The notes under the pieces are model-generated. The model was not told the DNA's origin, did no database searches, and worked only from the letters and a program-made list of their open reading frames with translations. A stretch of 64,000 nt of DNA from NVTR01 sp965237505 (GTDB taxonomy: Bacteria; Pseudomonadota; Alphaproteobacteria; Rhodobacterales; Rhodobacteraceae). The position numbers and the translations under genes are program-made. Positions within the stretch are counted from its first letter, which is position 1, and every line of letters starts with the position of its first letter. The DNA lies in assembly GCA_965237505.1 (NCBI GenBank), contig CBDEFR010000003.1, positions 1 to 64,000 of the forward strand, read 5' to 3'. Below, piece by piece: positions 35,389 through 45,343 of the stretch.

Positions 35389-37752
35389 ATGAGCGGGATT
35401 GACGAAAATGATGCGTTTGAATCAGCGGCCAAACCGTCGCTGTCGGCGATGGCAATGGCAGCCCGCCGCACGCCCTATCTGGACGATCTGAACCCGGCAC
35501 AGCGCGACGCGGTTCAGGCGCTGGACGGCCCGGTTCTGATGCTGGCAGGCGCCGGCACCGGCAAAACCAAGGCGCTGACCACCCGGATCGCGCATCTGCT
35601 GCACACCGGCACCGCCAGGCCCAACGAAATTCTGGCCGTGACCTTCACCAACAAGGCGGCGCGCGAAATGAAGTCGCGGGTTGGCAGGCTGTTGGGGGAA
35701 ACCGTCGAAGGCATGCCGTGGCTCGGCACATTTCACGCAATCTGCGTGAAGCTTTTGCGCCGCCACGCCGAACTGGTCGGGCTAAAGTCGAATTTCACCA
35801 TTCTGGATACCGACGATCAAGTACGCTTGCTTAAGCAACTGGTCGTGGCGGCGGGAATTGACGACAAACGCTGGCCGGCCCGGCAACTGGCGCATCTGAT
35901 TGACGGCTGGAAAAACCGCGCCCAGACGCCGGACAAGGTATCGGCGGCGGATGGCGCGGCGTTCAATAACAAAGGGCTAGAGCTTTACCGCGAGTATCAG
36001 GACCGCCTGAAGACCCTGAACGCGGTGGATTTCGGCGATCTGCTGATGCACGTGGTCTCGATTTTTCAGAACCACGAGGATGTTCTCGCGCAATATCAAC
36101 GCTGGTTTCGCTACATTCTGGTGGACGAGTACCAGGACACCAACGTCGCCCAGTACCTGTGGCTGCGCCTGCTTGCGGCTGAGCACAAAAACATCTGCTG
36201 TGTGGGCGACGATGACCAGTCGATCTACGGCTGGCGCGGCGCCGAAGTGGGCAATATCCTGCGTTTTGAAAAGGATTTTCCGGGCGCGAAAGTCGTGCGG
36301 CTGGAGCAGAATTACCGCTCGACCCCGGATATTCTTGCGGCAGCGTCGGGGGTGATTTCGGGCAATGCCGACCGGCTGGGCAAGACCCTCTGGACCCAGG
36401 CCGAAACCGGTGAAAAGGTCCGCCTGATCGGCCATTGGGACGGCGAGGAAGAGGCGCGCTGGATCGGCGAAGAGATCGAGGCGATGCAAGACGGCACTCG
36501 CGGGATGGCGCGCATGTCGCTGGATCACATGGCGATTCTTGTGCGCGCGTCGCATCAGATGCGCGCCTTTGAGGATCGGTTCCTGACCATCGGTCTGCCC
36601 TACCGGGTTATCGGCGGGCCGCGGTTTTATGAGCGCCTGGAGATCCGCGACGCGATGGCCTATTTCCGCGTTGCCACCAGCCCCGACGATGATCTGGCGT
36701 TCGAGCGGATCGTGAACACCCCGAAACGCGGGGTCGGCGGCAAAGCGTTGCAGACCTTGCAATTGACGGCGCGCGCGAACGGCGTGTCGCTGTTGGGTGG
36801 CACCCGGATCGCGCTGGCTGGTGGAGATTTGAAAGGCAAGGCCAAGGGCGAATTGGCCAAGCTGGTGGATGGCTTTGACCGCTGGCATGCGCAGACCCAG
36901 GACATAGGGCGTTCGCATATCGAGCTGGCCGAAGTGATCCTGGAGGAAAGCGGCTATACCGCGATGTGGCAAAACGACAAAACCCCGGAAGGCCCTGGGC
37001 GGCTGGATAACCTCAAGGAACTGGTCAAGGCGCTGGAGCAGTTCGATAATCTGCAGGGTTTCCTCGAACACGTTGCGCTGATCATGGACAATGACACCGA
37101 CGAAGCCGACGAGAAAGTCAACATCATGACCCTGCACGGGGCCAAGGGTCTGGAATTCCCGGCGGTGTTCCTGCCGGGCTGGGAAGACGGTCTGTTCCCG
37201 AGCCAGCGCAGCATGGATGAAAGCGGGCTGAAAGGCTTGGAAGAAGAGCGCCGTCTGGCCTATGTCGGCATTACTAGGGCGGAAACTTTGTGCACCATAT
37301 CCTTTGCCGCCAACCGCATGGTCTATGGCCAGTGGCAATCGGCCCTGCCGTCGCGTTTCATCGACGAATTGCCGGGCGAACATGTCGAAGTGCTGACCCC
37401 GCCGGGACTTTACGGCGGTACTTATGGCGCCGCAGCACCGGACGCCTCGGGGCTAGAGGATCGCGCGGCACGAGCCGACGGCTACAACTCTCCGGGCTGG
37501 AAACGGCTGCAGGCGCGCGCCCAACAACGCGGCCTTGGCCAGCCGAGCGAGGCCCGCAATACTGTTATCGACCTGGACGCGATTTCATCTTTCACCCAGG
37601 GCGACCGGATATTTCACCAGAAATTCGGCTATGGCTACGTGATGGGGATCGAGGGCGAAAAGCTGGACATCGAATTTGAAAAAGCCGGGGGCAAAAAGGT
37701 GGTGGCGAAATTTGTGGTGGCGGCGGATCGCGGGGATGACGTGCCGTTTTGA
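35389..37752 (+). CDS. uvrD: UvrD/PcrA-type ATP-dependent DNA helicase
   Basis: A superfamily 1A 3'-to-5' helicase for DNA repair and replication-fork rescue. The 787 residues contain the Q-motif region LNPAQRDAVQALDGPVLMLA, Walker A AGAGTGKTKALTTRI, motif II VDEYQDTNVAQY, motif III DDQSIYGWRGAE, motif IV RLEQNYRSTPDILAAA, motif V MTLHGAKGLEFPAVFLPG and motif VI EEERRLAYVGITRA. The C-terminal Tudor-like end (GDRIFHQKFGYGYVMGIEGE) is the PcrA/UvrD RNA-polymerase-binding module. UvrD and PcrA names cannot be separated here. Confidence 0.95.
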   Translation: MSGIDENDAFESAAKPSLSAMAMAARRTPYLDDLNPAQRDAVQALDGPVLMLAGAGTGKTKALTTRIAHLLHTGTARPNEILAVTFTNKAAREMKSRVGRLLGETVEGMPWLGTFHAICVKLLRRHAELVGLKSNFTILDTDDQVRLLKQLVVAAGIDDKRWPARQLAHLIDGWKNRAQTPDKVSAADGAAFNNKGLELYREYQDRLKTLNAVDFGDLLMHVVSIFQNHEDVLAQYQRWFRYILVDEYQDTNVAQYLWLRLLAAEHKNICCVGDDDQSIYGWRGAEVGNILRFEKDFPGAKVVRLEQNYRSTPDILAAASGVISGNADRLGKTLWTQAETGEKVRLIGHWDGEEEARWIGEEIEAMQDGTRGMARMSLDHMAILVRASHQMRAFEDRFLTIGLPYRVIGGPRFYERLEIRDAMAYFRVATSPDDDLAFERIVNTPKRGVGGKALQTLQLTARANGVSLLGGTRIALAGGDLKGKAKGELAKLVDGFDRWHAQTQDIGRSHIELAEVILEESGYTAMWQNDKTPEGPGRLDNLKELVKALEQFDNLQGFLEHVALIMDNDTDEADEKVNIMTLHGAKGLEFPAVFLPGWEDGLFPSQRSMDESGLKGLEEERRLAYVGITRAETLCTISFAANRMVYGQWQSALPSRFIDELPGEHVEVLTPPGLYGGTYGAAAPDASGLEDRAARADGYNSPGWKRLQARAQQRGLGQPSEARNTVIDLDAISSFTQGDRIFHQKFGYGYVMGIEGEKLDIEFEKAGGKKVVAKFVVAADRGDDVPF

Positions 37753-37825
37753 AATCGTAAACGCTAAACACGGGACCGGCGGTGTTTTTGTGTTATCTGT
37801 CCGGACAACAAACGCAGAGGACCAA

Positions 37826-38575
37826 ATGAACAAGCAATCAGAAATTCAAACCGATGAAACCACCCTGCGAGTCGACCTGGCCGCCGCGTTCCGGCTGGCG
37901 GTTCATTTCAACTGGCATGAAAGTGTCGGCAACCATTTCAGCGTCGCCGTATCACCGAACGGCTCGAAATTCCTGATGAACCCGAAATGGCGGCATTTTT
38001 CCACCATCAAAGCCAGCGACCTGCTGCTGCTGGACGCCAATGATCAAAACACGATGCAAAGCGCGGATGCGCCGGATGCGTCGGCCTGGTGCATCCACGG
38101 CGCGATCCATAAATCACTGCCGAACGCGCGGGTGCTGCTGCATTGCCATCCGCGCCATGCAACGGCGCTAGCGACCTTAAGCGATCCGAAGATGCTGCCG
38201 ATTGACCAGAACACGGCGCGGTTTTACGGCAAAGTCGCGGTCGATCTTGGCTATGGCGGCATCGCCGACACGGCCGAGGAGGGCCAGAGAATCGCGCGCT
38301 CGCTTGGCAATAATTCGGTTCTGATGATGGGCAATCATGGCATAACGATCACCGCCGAAACGATTGCTGAGGCCTTTGAAGACCTGTATTTCTATGAGCG
38401 CGCGGCGGAAACGTTGATGTTGGCTTACGCGAGCGGGCAGCCCCTGAACGTGATGTCAGACGACGTGGCATCCAAAACCGCCGAAAGCTGGCTTGACTAC
38501 AAGGGCGCAGGGATTGCGCATTTTGAGCAGCTCAAAGACATGCTGGATCGCACCGATCCGAGCTATCGCGATTAG
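37826..38575 (+). CDS. Class II aldolase/adducin-family protein
   Basis: A metal-dependent aldolase-type fold, 249 residues from ATG 37826 (AGAGG upstream). The opening RVDLAAAFRLAVHFNWHESV and GNHFSVAVSPNG match the family. Metal ligands are expected in LLHCHPRHATALATL and MGNHGITITAETIAEAFEDL. These proteins act on fuculose, ribulose or related phosphates, or as decarboxylases; the substrate cannot be assigned. It follows uvrD by 73 bp on the same strand and may share its message. Confidence 0.88.
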   Translation: MNKQSEIQTDETTLRVDLAAAFRLAVHFNWHESVGNHFSVAVSPNGSKFLMNPKWRHFSTIKASDLLLLDANDQNTMQSADAPDASAWCIHGAIHKSLPNARVLLHCHPRHATALATLSDPKMLPIDQNTARFYGKVAVDLGYGGIADTAEEGQRIARSLGNNSVLMMGNHGITITAETIAEAFEDLYFYERAAETLMLAYASGQPLNVMSDDVASKTAESWLDYKGAGIAHFEQLKDMLDRTDPSYRD

Positions 38576-38686
38576 GTGCTGACGCATGACCAGAGACGCG
38601 ACGATAATTTAAGAACCGCGATGCCCAGAGAGGGGTTGAAGCCTTTGATGGCGCGCGCCGCGCGCCGCATTGAGATCACCACGCGC

Positions 38687-40873
38687 TCAATAAAAGCTCT
38701 GCGGATCAATATCGATCTGAAGGCGCAGATTTGCCGGCAGTTTGAACTGCGCCACCCAGGCCCTCAGCGCGCCTTGCAACGGTGCCGACTTGTCAGCCTT
38801 GACCAACAACCGGACCCGGTGGCGGCCACGAATTCGCGCAATCGGGGCCGGGGCCGGGCCAAAGATGCGCGCGCCGATTTTGCGCAACGGCGCGTCGTTG
38901 CGCGCCATGTCAGTGCCCAGATCAAACACCTCGTTAACATTTGGCGACGACAGCACAATGCCTGCCAGACGGCCATAAGGCGGCACGCGCGCGGATTTGC
39001 GCTCAGCCGCTTCGGCGCGCCAGAAATCCTCTTCGCGGCCCGAAAGAATGGCGCGGATCACCGGATGTTCGGGCTGATATGTCTGCAACAAAGCGACGCC
39101 CTTTTGGGCCACCCGCCCGGCGCGCCCTGAGACCTGGCGCATAAGCTGAAAAGTGCGCTCGGCGGCGCGCAGATCAGAGCCCTGAAGGCCAAGGTCCGCA
39201 TCAATCACCCCGACAAGCGTCAGCAGCGGAAAATTATGGCCCTTTGCAACAAGTTGCGTGCCGATGATGATGTCCGCAGCACCCTGCGCAATCGCCATGA
39301 TCTGCTCTTTCAGCGCCCGCGCCGTCGCGAATAGGTCGGACGACAATACCGCCACGCGCGCCTTTGGGTACAGCTCCGCCACCTCCTCGGCCATGCGCTC
39401 GACACCGGGGCCGACCGGGGCCAGCCGATCCTCGGCCCCGCACGACGGGCATTGATGCGGCATCGGCCTGGTTTCACCGCACTGATGGCACACCAGCCGC
39501 TTCAGGAACCGATGTTCCACCATGCGCGCGTCGCAATGCGCGCAGCCGATCTGATGCCCACAGGCCCGGCAAATCGTCACCGGTGCATAGCCGCGGCGAT
39601 TGAGAAAAATCAGTGCCTGCTCACCCGCCGCCATCCGCACCTCGATCTCATGGCGTAAAGTTTCTGAAATCCAACGGTTTGCGGGCAGATCCTCATCTCG
39701 CATGTCGATCGCCTCCATGTCAGGCAGTTCGGCGCCGCCAAAGCGCGAGGCCAACAGCAGGCGTTCATACCTGCTGTCCTGCGCATTGGCCCAGCTTTCC
39801 AGCGACGGCGTGGCCGAGGCCAGAACCACTTGCGCGCCAATGATCGAAGCCCGCAGCACCGCCATATCGCGGGCCGAATACACCACCCCGTCTTCCTGCT
39901 TGTAGGATGTGTCATGCTCTTCATCGACAACGATCAGCCCAAGATCACGAAACGGCAGATAAAGCGCCGATCGCGCGCCCACCACCAACTGCGCCCCGGC
40001 CTCGCCCACCATCCGCCAACAGCGCCGCCGCTCGGTCATGGTGACACCGGAATGCCATTCCGCCGGGCGCGCCGCAAATCGCGCCTCAACGCGATCCAGA
40101 AATTCCGCAGTCAGCGCGATCTCGGGCAGCAAAACCAGCGCCTGGCGGCCGGCGCGCAGGCATTCAGCGACCGCCTCCAGATAGACTTCGGTCTTTCCCG
40201 ACCCGGTCACGCCCTGCAGCAGAGTGGTGCCATAGCTCCCCGACGCCACTTTTTCGCGCAAGCGGTCCGCCGCCGCTGCCTGATCGTCGGTCAGTGTCAC
40301 CCCGCCGCGCGCCGCATCGAGCCCCGGAAAGGGCAGATCGCGCGGGCTTTGTTCCTCGGCCACGACCCCCTGTTTGACCAGCCCCTTGATAACCGAGGTT
40401 GACACACCGGCGTTCTCGGCCAGTTCGCGCAGCGTGAATGCCAGCCCGCCATAGTCGCGCAGAATCGCCAATACGCGCCGCCGGGCATCGGTTTCGCGGT
40501 CCGGCGCACCGCGACCCATGCGGTAGATCTTGCGCATCGAGGGCGGATCCCCCAGCCCCGGCGAGCGGGTCGCCAGCCGTAGCATTGCGTGCAGCGGCGT
40601 CAGCGTGTAATCGGCGACGCGCTCCAGAAACTCGCGCATCCCATCCTGCATCGGCGCCGCATCCAGCACCCGGATCACCGGGCGGATCTTGGCGGCGTCA
40701 AAATCACCACGCCCCGGCCCCCAGATCACCGCCAGCACTTTGCGCGGCCCGAGCGGCACTTCGACGAACGCCCCGGTCATGCAGCCGCCTTCCGGCGCGT
40801 AATAATCCAAAAACCGGTCCAGTGGCTGCGTGGTCAGCACGCTCACCAGATCGCCTTCATCAAAGAATGTCAC
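38687..40873 (-). CDS. priA: Primosomal protein N' (PriA helicase)
   Basis: Restarts stalled replication forks. The 728-residue protein starts at GTG 40873 (TFFDEGDLVSVLTTQPLDRF); a longer reading from 40969 is not family-like. It has the N-terminal 3'-DNA-end-binding domain, Walker A LLQGVTGSGKTEVYLEAV, the DEAH-type box LIVVDEEHDTSYKQEDG, and the zinc-binding Cys pairs CRACGHQIGCAHC and CHQCGETRPMPHQCPSCG. Helicase motif VI lies near RQVSGRAGRV. It is divergent from the transaldolase gene across a 99-bp gap. Confidence 0.95.
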   Translation of the reverse strand: MTFFDEGDLVSVLTTQPLDRFLDYYAPEGGCMTGAFVEVPLGPRKVLAVIWGPGRGDFDAAKIRPVIRVLDAAPMQDGMREFLERVADYTLTPLHAMLRLATRSPGLGDPPSMRKIYRMGRGAPDRETDARRRVLAILRDYGGLAFTLRELAENAGVSTSVIKGLVKQGVVAEEQSPRDLPFPGLDAARGGVTLTDDQAAAADRLREKVASGSYGTTLLQGVTGSGKTEVYLEAVAECLRAGRQALVLLPEIALTAEFLDRVEARFAARPAEWHSGVTMTERRRCWRMVGEAGAQLVVGARSALYLPFRDLGLIVVDEEHDTSYKQEDGVVYSARDMAVLRASIIGAQVVLASATPSLESWANAQDSRYERLLLASRFGGAELPDMEAIDMRDEDLPANRWISETLRHEIEVRMAAGEQALIFLNRRGYAPVTICRACGHQIGCAHCDARMVEHRFLKRLVCHQCGETRPMPHQCPSCGAEDRLAPVGPGVERMAEEVAELYPKARVAVLSSDLFATARALKEQIMAIAQGAADIIIGTQLVAKGHNFPLLTLVGVIDADLGLQGSDLRAAERTFQLMRQVSGRAGRVAQKGVALLQTYQPEHPVIRAILSGREEDFWRAEAAERKSARVPPYGRLAGIVLSSPNVNEVFDLGTDMARNDAPLRKIGARIFGPAPAPIARIRGRHRVRLLVKADKSAPLQGALRAWVAQFKLPANLRLQIDIDPQSFY

Positions 40874-40972
40874 CGCACTCAACCGCCCGCTCCGCTGATT
40901 TGGCCTTTCAGACTGTTTCCAGCTACGATAAAAGTGATCCCGACACAGGACAATTTTCGCGAGGCGCAAGAG

Positions 40973-41625
40973 ATGAAATTCTTCGTAGACACAGCCGATG
41001 TCGAGGCCATTGCTGAACTCAATGATCTGGGCATGATCGACGGCGTCACCACCAACCCGTCGCTGATCCTGAAATCAGGCCGTGACATTCTGGAAGTCAC
41101 CAAAGAGATTTGCGGCATCGTTTCGGGCCCGGTGTCGGCCGAAGTCGTCGCACTTGAAGCCGACGTCATGATCGCCCAGGGCCGCAAACTGGCCAAAATC
41201 GCCGACAATATCGCCGTCAAAGTGCCGCTGACGTGGGACGGGCTGAAAGCCTGCAAAGTTCTGAGCGGTGAGGGCAAAACGGTCAACGTCACCTTATGCT
41301 TTTCGCCCAACCAGGCATTGCTGGCCGCCAAGGCGGGGGCGACTTTCATCTCACCGTTTATCGGACGTTTGGACGACATAAACTTCGACGGAATGGAGGT
41401 GATCGCCGATATCCGGACGATCTATGACAACTACGGCTTTGAAACCCAGATTTTGGCCGCTTCGATGCGATCGGTCAACCACATGAGCCAGGCTGCGCTG
41501 ATTGGCGCTGATGTGGCAACTGCGCACCAAATGTGATTAAAGCCATGGCAAACCACCCATTAACCGACAAAGGACTAGACGCGTTCATGTCTGATTGGGC
41601 AAAAACCGGTCAGAAAATACTGTAA
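40973..41625 (+). pseudogene. tal: Transaldolase (TalC/FSA-type), one-base deletion near the 3' end
   Basis: Transfers a dihydroxyacetone unit between sugar phosphates in the pentose phosphate pathway, or acts as fructose-6-phosphate aldolase. MKFFVDTADVEAIAELNDLG opens the barrel, with GVTTNPSLILKSG, the Schiff-base Lys in NIAVKVPLTWDGLKA, and FISPFIGRLDD. As given, the frame ends at 41536 after ADVATAHQM (187 residues). Adding one base near 41525 (gcgccacc for gcgcacc) restores NVIKAMANHPLTDKGLDAFM and SDWAKTGQKIL with a stop at 41625: exactly 217 residues, the family length. A core enzyme broken this late suggests a sequencing error. Confidence 0.9.
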
Positions 41626-41664
41626 GGCCAAATGCCGGCAAGCAACGGCAACAAAGGGACGGGC

Positions 41665-42372
41665 ATGAGTAGTACGGCCAGCATCGCGGATGAACTGCGC
41701 GACAGGATCATCGCGGATCCGGATTTTATTCTGGAAGACCGCACCGTCATGCGCGCGCTGATCGCCGCCAACCAATCCTCGCTTGGCAATAATATCGTCG
41801 ATCTGCGCGGCATTGCGCTGGACCGGCTTGAATCCCGCCTTGACCGCCTGGAAGACACCCATCGCAGCGTCATTGCGGCGGCTTATGAAAACCTTGCCGG
41901 AACCAATCAGGTGCACCGCGCTGTTCTGCGGATGCTGGATCCGATTGATTTTACCGAGTTTCTCAGGGATCTCGGCGGAGAAGTCGCTGAAATTCTGCAT
42001 GTCGATAGTGTGCGTCTGGTGCTGGAATCGATCCAGACCAGCGAAGACGCAGCACTGCGCCAGTTGGGCAGCATTCTTGTGGTGGCCAAAAAGGGTGCGG
42101 TGGATCGCTATATTTCAAAGGGCCGCCACGCGCCTGCAAGGGCCGTAACCTTGCGGCAAATTCAACCCGATAGCGACCAGATTTACGGCGAAAATGCCGA
42201 CTGGATCCGCTCCGAGGCCTGTCTGAGACTGGATTTCGGACCCAGACGACTGCCAGGCATGCTGGCACTCGGCTCTGAAGACCCGCATCATTTCAAGGCC
42301 ACCCAGGGCGCTGACCTGCTGGTGTTTTTTGGCGCCGTTTTCGAACGCGCAATGCGCCGCTGGCTGGGATGA
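41665..42372 (+). CDS. DUF484-family protein
   Basis: A 235-residue protein from ATG 41665 (AAGGGA upstream). It opens DELRDRIIADPDFILEDRTV, the DUF484 signature of helices ending in 'FL-D--V', then has a GAF-like domain (EILHVDSVRLVLESIQTSED) and ends ALGSEDPHHFKATQGADLLV. The family has no established activity. It overlaps xerC by 4 bp (ATGA), the same pairing seen in many proteobacteria including E. coli, so a link to chromosome-dimer resolution or its regulation is inferred. Confidence 0.9.
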   Translation: MSSTASIADELRDRIIADPDFILEDRTVMRALIAANQSSLGNNIVDLRGIALDRLESRLDRLEDTHRSVIAAAYENLAGTNQVHRAVLRMLDPIDFTEFLRDLGGEVAEILHVDSVRLVLESIQTSEDAALRQLGSILVVAKKGAVDRYISKGRHAPARAVTLRQIQPDSDQIYGENADWIRSEACLRLDFGPRRLPGMLALGSEDPHHFKATQGADLLVFFGAVFERAMRRWLG

Positions 42373-43307
42373 CGCATATTTCGCTCGCCGCCCAAGACGC
42401 ACTGGCGGGCTGGCTGGACAGCCAGAAAGCTCTGAAAAATGTGGCCCAAAACACAATAACGGCCTACCGCCGTGACGTGCTGGGATATTTGGCGTTTCTG
42501 ACCGGGCATTTTGGGGTCGCAACCGGTCTTGGCGCGCTGAAACGGGTCGCGATCACCGACATGCGAGCCTGGATGGCCCATGAACGCGGGCGCGGCGTGT
42601 CGGCCAGGTCGCTGGCCCGGTCATTGTCGGCAGTCAAGACATTCTACCTGTGGCTGGCTGAACGGGAGGGTTTTGATGCGACAAATGTGCTGGCGACGCG
42701 CGCGCCGAAATTTCACCGCAAACTGCCGCGCCCCTTGAGCGAAGACGCGGCCCGCGCGATGATCGGCACGGTTGAATTGCAGGCGCAATCCGATTGGATC
42801 GGGGCCCGTGATGTGGCCGTGGTCACGCTGCTTTACGGCTCTGGTCTGCGGATATCAGAGGCTCTGGGTCTGACCTGGGCCGATGTGCCCTTGCCCAATG
42901 CTCTGAGGATCACCGGCAAAGGCGGCAAAGAACGGCTGGTGCCGGTGATTCCGGCGGCCCGTGCGGCGGTTGCGCGGTATGCGCGGCTTTGTCCGTTTGC
43001 ACACACGCCACACGGGGCACTGTTTCGCGGCGCCCGCGGCGGCCAGCTGAATGGGCGCGCGATCGCCAAGGTTATGGAATTGTCACGCCAGCAGTTGGGG
43101 CTGCCTGCCACCGCAACGCCGCACGCGATGCGCCATTCCTTTGCCACCCATCTTCTGTCTGCCGACGGCGATCTGCGCGCCATTCAAGAGCTTTTGGGTC
43201 ATGCGACGTTGTCGACTACGCAGACCTATACGGCGGTCGATACCACGCGCCTGATGGAGGTCTACGAAAAGACCCATCCAAGGGCGAAAACCAAGGCCTC
43301 GGAATAA
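42369..43307 (+). CDS. xerC: Tyrosine recombinase XerC
   Basis: Resolves chromosome dimers at dif together with XerD. The 312-residue protein has the N-terminal core-binding domain (LKNVAQNTITAYRRDVLGYL) and the catalytic residues R in LLYGSGLRISEALGL, K in ITGKGGKERLVPV, H-x-x-R in PHAMRHSFATHLL, H in LGHATLSTTQTY and Y in that last stretch. XerC rather than XerD is favoured by the DUF484 neighbour. The IS5-type copy B lies 150 bp downstream. Confidence 0.93.
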   Translation: MTHISLAAQDALAGWLDSQKALKNVAQNTITAYRRDVLGYLAFLTGHFGVATGLGALKRVAITDMRAWMAHERGRGVSARSLARSLSAVKTFYLWLAEREGFDATNVLATRAPKFHRKLPRPLSEDAARAMIGTVELQAQSDWIGARDVAVVTLLYGSGLRISEALGLTWADVPLPNALRITGKGGKERLVPVIPAARAAVARYARLCPFAHTPHGALFRGARGGQLNGRAIAKVMELSRQQLGLPATATPHAMRHSFATHLLSADGDLRAIQELLGHATLSTTQTYTAVDTTRLMEVYEKTHPRAKTKASE

Positions 43308-43457
43308 TGCCGTTCTGCTTTGATCAGCACCGCCGCGCTCCGGCCTCGGGTCAAGGACGCGCAGCGGCGGCGCAGCCGCGAACCCTTGAGGCGGCGACAA
43401 AGCGCAATACCTTTGAAAAGGTCGTTGATGGCAGGCCTACCGATCAACGACCTCTCA
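43308..43457 (-). repeat. Dispersed repeat next to IS5-type copy B, with a strong hairpin
   Basis: Read on the minus strand this ~145-bp stretch matches the sequence directly after IS copy C (59462-59600): ggtcgttgatcggtaggcct here versus ggtcgttgaccggcaggtct there, and further on ccgccgctgcgcg...gaccc. In this copy AGGTCGTTGAT (43419-43429) pairs perfectly with ATCAACGACCT (43443-43453). The IS abuts the hairpin. Confidence 0.65.
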
Positions 43458-44388
43458 GTGTCTGATTCAAAACTCTACGCATGATTACAATGCCTTGCAA
43501 TTTTACGCGTGAGGGTTCTGATATGTGCAACGAGTATCCATGCCTGTGAACTTGCGATGGATTTTTCCCAATCTTTGGCCAATCGCCGGCAGCGGTTGAG
43601 CCATGCGAAGGTGCGCTCGACGACCCATCTTCTGGGAATGACTTCGAAGCCTTCCGCAGTGTCGAAGCGCTTGACGATCTGGATTGTCCAGTCACCGATG
43701 CCTTCAAGAGCGTCGCGCAGCTTTGGTCCGGCATAACCGCCATCCGCAAAGATATGGCGCAAGTTTGGATGGGAATACCGGATGGATTTCAACACTTCCG
43801 GTGCGCCATCACGGTCTTGAATACCGGCGCTATGCACGCCAACCCAACCATAAACCCGAGCGTGTCGGTGACAATGTGGCGCTTGCGGCCCTTGGTTTTC
43901 TTGCCCGCGTCATAGCCCGAAATGCCACCGCTTTCCGTTGTTTTTATGGTCTGGCTATCAATGACACCAGCGGTGGGGCCGGGCTTCTTGCCATGAAACT
44001 CGCGCGCCGTCGCCACCAGAAAATGGCTGATCACTTCAAAGATGCCATCGTTGCGCCAGCCATAGAAATAGTAGCGCACGGTGGACACTGGCGGGAAATC
44101 ATTGGGCAGCATACGCCACGCACACCCGGCGCTGGCGATGTACAAAATGGCATCCAGAACATCGCGCATCGCCGTGCTGCGCGGACGACCAGTTGTTTTA
44201 GGCGGCGGCAGGAATGGCGCGATCAAACCCCATTCCCGATCAGTTAAATCGCTTGCATAGCGTCCCGAATGCCGTTCATATCGGGCGCGAGTGGTTTCCG
44301 TCCAGGCCATTGTGATCTCCCTCGAATCTTATCAATCCGATTGAATCACAACTCGCTGAAATCACTCAATTAGTTTTGGATTAGACAC
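43458..44388 (-). mobile_element. IS5-family (IS427-like) element, copy B
   Basis: Ends GTGTCTGATTCAAAACTC (43458) and, inward from 44388, GTGTCTAATCCAAAACTA. Flanking TCA at 43455-43457 and 44389-44391. Length 931 bp, nearly identical to copies A and C. The flanks match those of copy C. From 44392 to 44614 there is no gene; a TTGACA at 44534 could belong to the pcs promoter but has no good -10. Confidence 0.92.
43475..44310 (-). pseudogene. IS5-family transposase (copy B), one-base deletion
   Basis: Same protein as copy A for the first ~155 residues (through GRKRHIVTDTLGFMVGL), then the frame is lost near 43837, where gcacgccaacc replaces gcacgaccaacc. The remaining half (HSAGIQDRDGAPEVLKSIRY to RTLTRKIARHCNHA) continues one frame over. 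The given product would lack the second Asp and the catalytic Glu. It has EKSIASS like copy C, without the extra codon of copy A. Confidence 0.92.
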
Positions 44389-44614
44389 TCAGCAAAATCG
44401 GCGGCCCCCGCAAACACCGCGCAAAGAAACAATGCCTGGCGAAACCCGGCCACGCGCTCCCCTCTCGCCGAACCAGGGAGCGGGAAAGGGAGCGGGGCAA
44501 ACGCATCTAATGGCGCGCCGCGCGCGCCGCAATTTGACATCCGCTCTGACGGTTCTGTGCTCGATTTGCCGATCATTCGTTGCGCCAATCGTGCAATTGG
44601 GTCATGACGGTCAA

Positions 44615-45343
44615 ATGACCGCTCAGACACGTGCGCTTTTCGTTCACCTTTTGACCGCCACAGGCGCGGTTTTCGCGATGCTCGCGATGCTCGCGGCGGT
44701 GGAGGAAAAGTGGAGCCTGATGTTCCTTTGGCTGGTTGTCGCCTTCATCGTTGACGGTGCCGATGGCCCGCTGGCACGCCGATATGACGTAAAGAACAAT
44801 GCCCCGCAGTTTGACGGCGTATTGCTCGACCTGATCATCGATTATCTGACTTACGTCTTTGTCCCGGCTTATGCGCTGTTCAAATCCGGCATTTTGCCGG
44901 GCTGGACCGGCTGGATCGCGATCATCGTGATCACCTTTGCAAGCGCCATGTATTTCGCCGACAACAGAATGAAAACCAAAGATAATTCGTTTTCAGGCTT
45001 TCCCGGGTGCTGGAACATGGTGGTGCTGGTGCTGTTCGCGGTGTCGCCAAATTTCTGGATCACGCTCAGCATTGTCGTGGTGCTGGCGGTTGCGATGTTC
45101 GTGCCGTTGAAATTCATCCACCCGGTCCGGACGGAACGCTGGCAGGCGATTTCTTTGCCGGTGACGATGGCGTGGACAATATTCGCCGGGTGGGCGGCCT
45201 GGATCGAATTTGATACCCAAAGCTGGGTCCATTGGGGATTGATCCTGACCTCGGTCTATCTGGTATTCGCCGGTATCGCGCAGCAGGTCATACCGGAGCG
45301 AAATGCGCTAGATTCACAAGCCAAGAACAACGCCGGCAAATAG
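44615..45343 (+). CDS. pcs: Phosphatidylcholine synthase
   Basis: Condenses CDP-diacylglycerol with choline to make phosphatidylcholine in the inner membrane, a route found in alphaproteobacteria. The 242-residue protein starts at ATG 44615; a longer reading from 44432 is not membrane-like. The CDP-alcohol phosphotransferase motif is in DGADGPLARRY followed by DGVLLDLIIDYLTYV. YFADNRMKTKD, FSGFPGCWNMVVLVLF and KFIHPVRTERW correspond closely to the Sinorhizobium enzyme as I remember it. About seven or eight membrane helices are predicted. Confidence 0.93.
   Translation: MTAQTRALFVHLLTATGAVFAMLAMLAAVEEKWSLMFLWLVVAFIVDGADGPLARRYDVKNNAPQFDGVLLDLIIDYLTYVFVPAYALFKSGILPGWTGWIAIIVITFASAMYFADNRMKTKDNSFSGFPGCWNMVVLVLFAVSPNFWITLSIVVVLAVAMFVPLKFIHPVRTERWQAISLPVTMAWTIFAGWAAWIEFDTQSWVHWGLILTSVYLVFAGIAQQVIPERNALDSQAKNNAGK

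Noticed and set aside
33149..35392. A 747-codon open frame antisense to pyc
   Set aside because: It is a shadow of the GC-rich, codon-biased pyc gene; its protein has no family-like motifs, and the pyc frame carries all expected domains.
35977..37383. A 468-codon open frame antisense to uvrD
   Set aside because: A complement-strand shadow; the uvrD frame has every helicase motif.
44432..44614. N-terminal extension of phosphatidylcholine synthase
   Set aside because: The extension is Arg/Ala/Pro-rich, has no membrane character, and the family alignment as remembered starts near ATG 44615.
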